The position numbers were made by a program, and so were the translations under genes. Positions 6,121 to 6,350 of a stretch of 6,350 bases of DNA are shown here, one piece after another. Positions within the stretch are counted from its first letter, which is position 1; each line of letters starts with the position of its first letter. The stretch covers positions 1 to 6,350 of the forward strand of contig MCBC01000079.1 in assembly GCA_001723855.1 (NCBI GenBank), in the 5' to 3' direction. This stretch comes from Candidatus Altarchaeales archaeon WOR_SM1_86-2 (GTDB taxonomy: Archaea; Altiarchaeota; Altiarchaeia; IMC4; MCBC01). The notes beneath the pieces were generated by a model. That model was not told where the DNA came from. It made no database searches and saw only the letters and a program-made list of their open reading frames with translations.

Positions 6121-6209
6121 GAGATTGGGAATTAGAGAATGGAGATTGATCATTAGATACTATCATGATGTCCATCCAGCCCAATCTCTGATCAGCAATC
6201 TCTGAATTC
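6121..6209 (+). repeat. Overlapping complementary repeats in the dnaX-ybaB spacer
   Basis: GAGATTG occurs at 6121-6127 and 6142-6148, and its complement CAATCTC at 6182-6188 and 6196-6202, the last two within a 10-base direct repeat CAATCTCTGA. Structure A pairs 6121-6129 with 6180-6188 (9 bp, perfect). Structure B pairs 6142-6152 with 6189-6202 (11 bp with a 3-base bulge), extended by GAATT 6129-6133 with 6205-6209. A and B interleave, so they are exclusive or form a pseudoknot. No T-run follows, so a terminator is not supported. A regulatory leader for the downstream gene, an RNA processing site or a degenerate palindromic element are all possible. Confidence 0.5.
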
Positions 6210-6239
6210 TTAAAAATCATAACAAAAAAAGGGATTATT

Positions 6240-6245
6240 AAAGGA
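6240..6245 (+). promoter_or_regulatory. Ribosome-binding site of the ybaB-type gene
   Basis: AAAGGA at 6240-6245 lies 6 bases before the ATG at 6252, inside a purine-rich run AAAGGAAGGAAG. The second GGA is too close to the start to be the main site. Confidence 0.65.
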
Positions 6246-6251
6246 AGGAAG

Positions 6252-6350
6252 ATGGCAAAAGGTAAACAGCAAGGACTTTCTGGGAAGGGGATGCTAGCTC
6301 AGATCCAGCGTTTGCAACAAGAACTTCAACAAGCACAAACCGAACTGGCG
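6252..6350 (+). CDS. ybaB: YbaB/EbfC-type nucleoid-associated protein, N-terminal part
   Basis: Only the first 33 codons are present; the frame is open to the window edge. The protein begins MAKGKQQGLSGKGMLAQIQ, followed by a Gln-rich amphipathic helix (RLQQELQQAQTELA). This is the usual start of YbaB/EbfC proteins: a basic, Gly-rich lead, then a long helix of the dimerisation and DNA-binding fold, in a family of about 100-110 residues. These proteins bind DNA as dimers and are thought to influence nucleoid organisation. The position right after dnaX on the same strand is the classic context, commonly with recR next, so the family call is stronger than the short fragment alone would allow. 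The 198-base gap to dnaX is larger than in many operons and contains structured repeats, so separate regulation is possible. Confidence 0.8.
   Translation, partial: MAKGKQQGLSGKGMLAQIQRLQQELQQAQTELA

Noticed and set aside
6008..6220. 70-residue reverse-strand frame across the dnaX end
   Set aside because: It overlaps the dnaX 3' end and the repeat-bearing spacer, resembles no family and has low-complexity composition.

Overview
This window looks like ordinary chromosomal DNA from a low-to-mid GC bacterium, most likely Chloroflexota (Anaerolineae-like). That is an inference. It rests on a membrane-anchored protein with a Pro/Thr-rich linker joining LysM and lamin-tail domains, a short acidic-tailed TatA, a stand-alone DUF1992 protein, a polytopic sulfatase-fold protein of the LtaS-like layout, and a DnaX with a divergent tau-type C-terminus. 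No rRNA, tRNA, CRISPR array, insertion sequence or phage gene was seen.

Layout: (1) 1-281, no gene seen. (2) 282-1049 (+), single-pass LysM plus lamin-tail-domain envelope protein. (3) 1050-1470, non-coding, holding a striking nested inverted repeat around a 16-bp perfect stem. (4) 1471-1902 (+), DUF1992 (DnaJC28-type conserved domain) protein, convergent with (5) 1951-2130 (-), tatA, which has a strong Shine-Dalgarno and an extended -10 promoter. (6) 2461-4032 (+), five-helix membrane protein with an extracytoplasmic sulfatase/phosphotransferase-type domain. (7) 4033-4403, non-coding leader with a candidate promoter and a long-range inverted repeat. (8) 4404-6053 (+), dnaX, the DNA polymerase III clamp-loader subunit gamma/tau. 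(9) 6054-6251, spacer with overlapping complementary repeats. (10) 6252-6350 (+), start of a ybaB/ebfC-type nucleoid-associated protein gene cut by the window end.

The dnaX-ybaB pair is a widely conserved replication/repair neighbourhood (often followed by recR, which would lie beyond this window). The other genes share an envelope theme (LysM/LTD protein, TatA, membrane sulfatase-fold enzyme), but they are separated by long gaps and a strand switch, so they are probably separate transcription units rather than one pathway.

No clearly new multi-gene system is visible. The items most worth a second look are non-coding: the nested palindromic element at 1214-1305 and the mutually exclusive stems between dnaX and ybaB. 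In the proteins, the main oddity is a DnaX zinc module in which one expected Cys is Asp.
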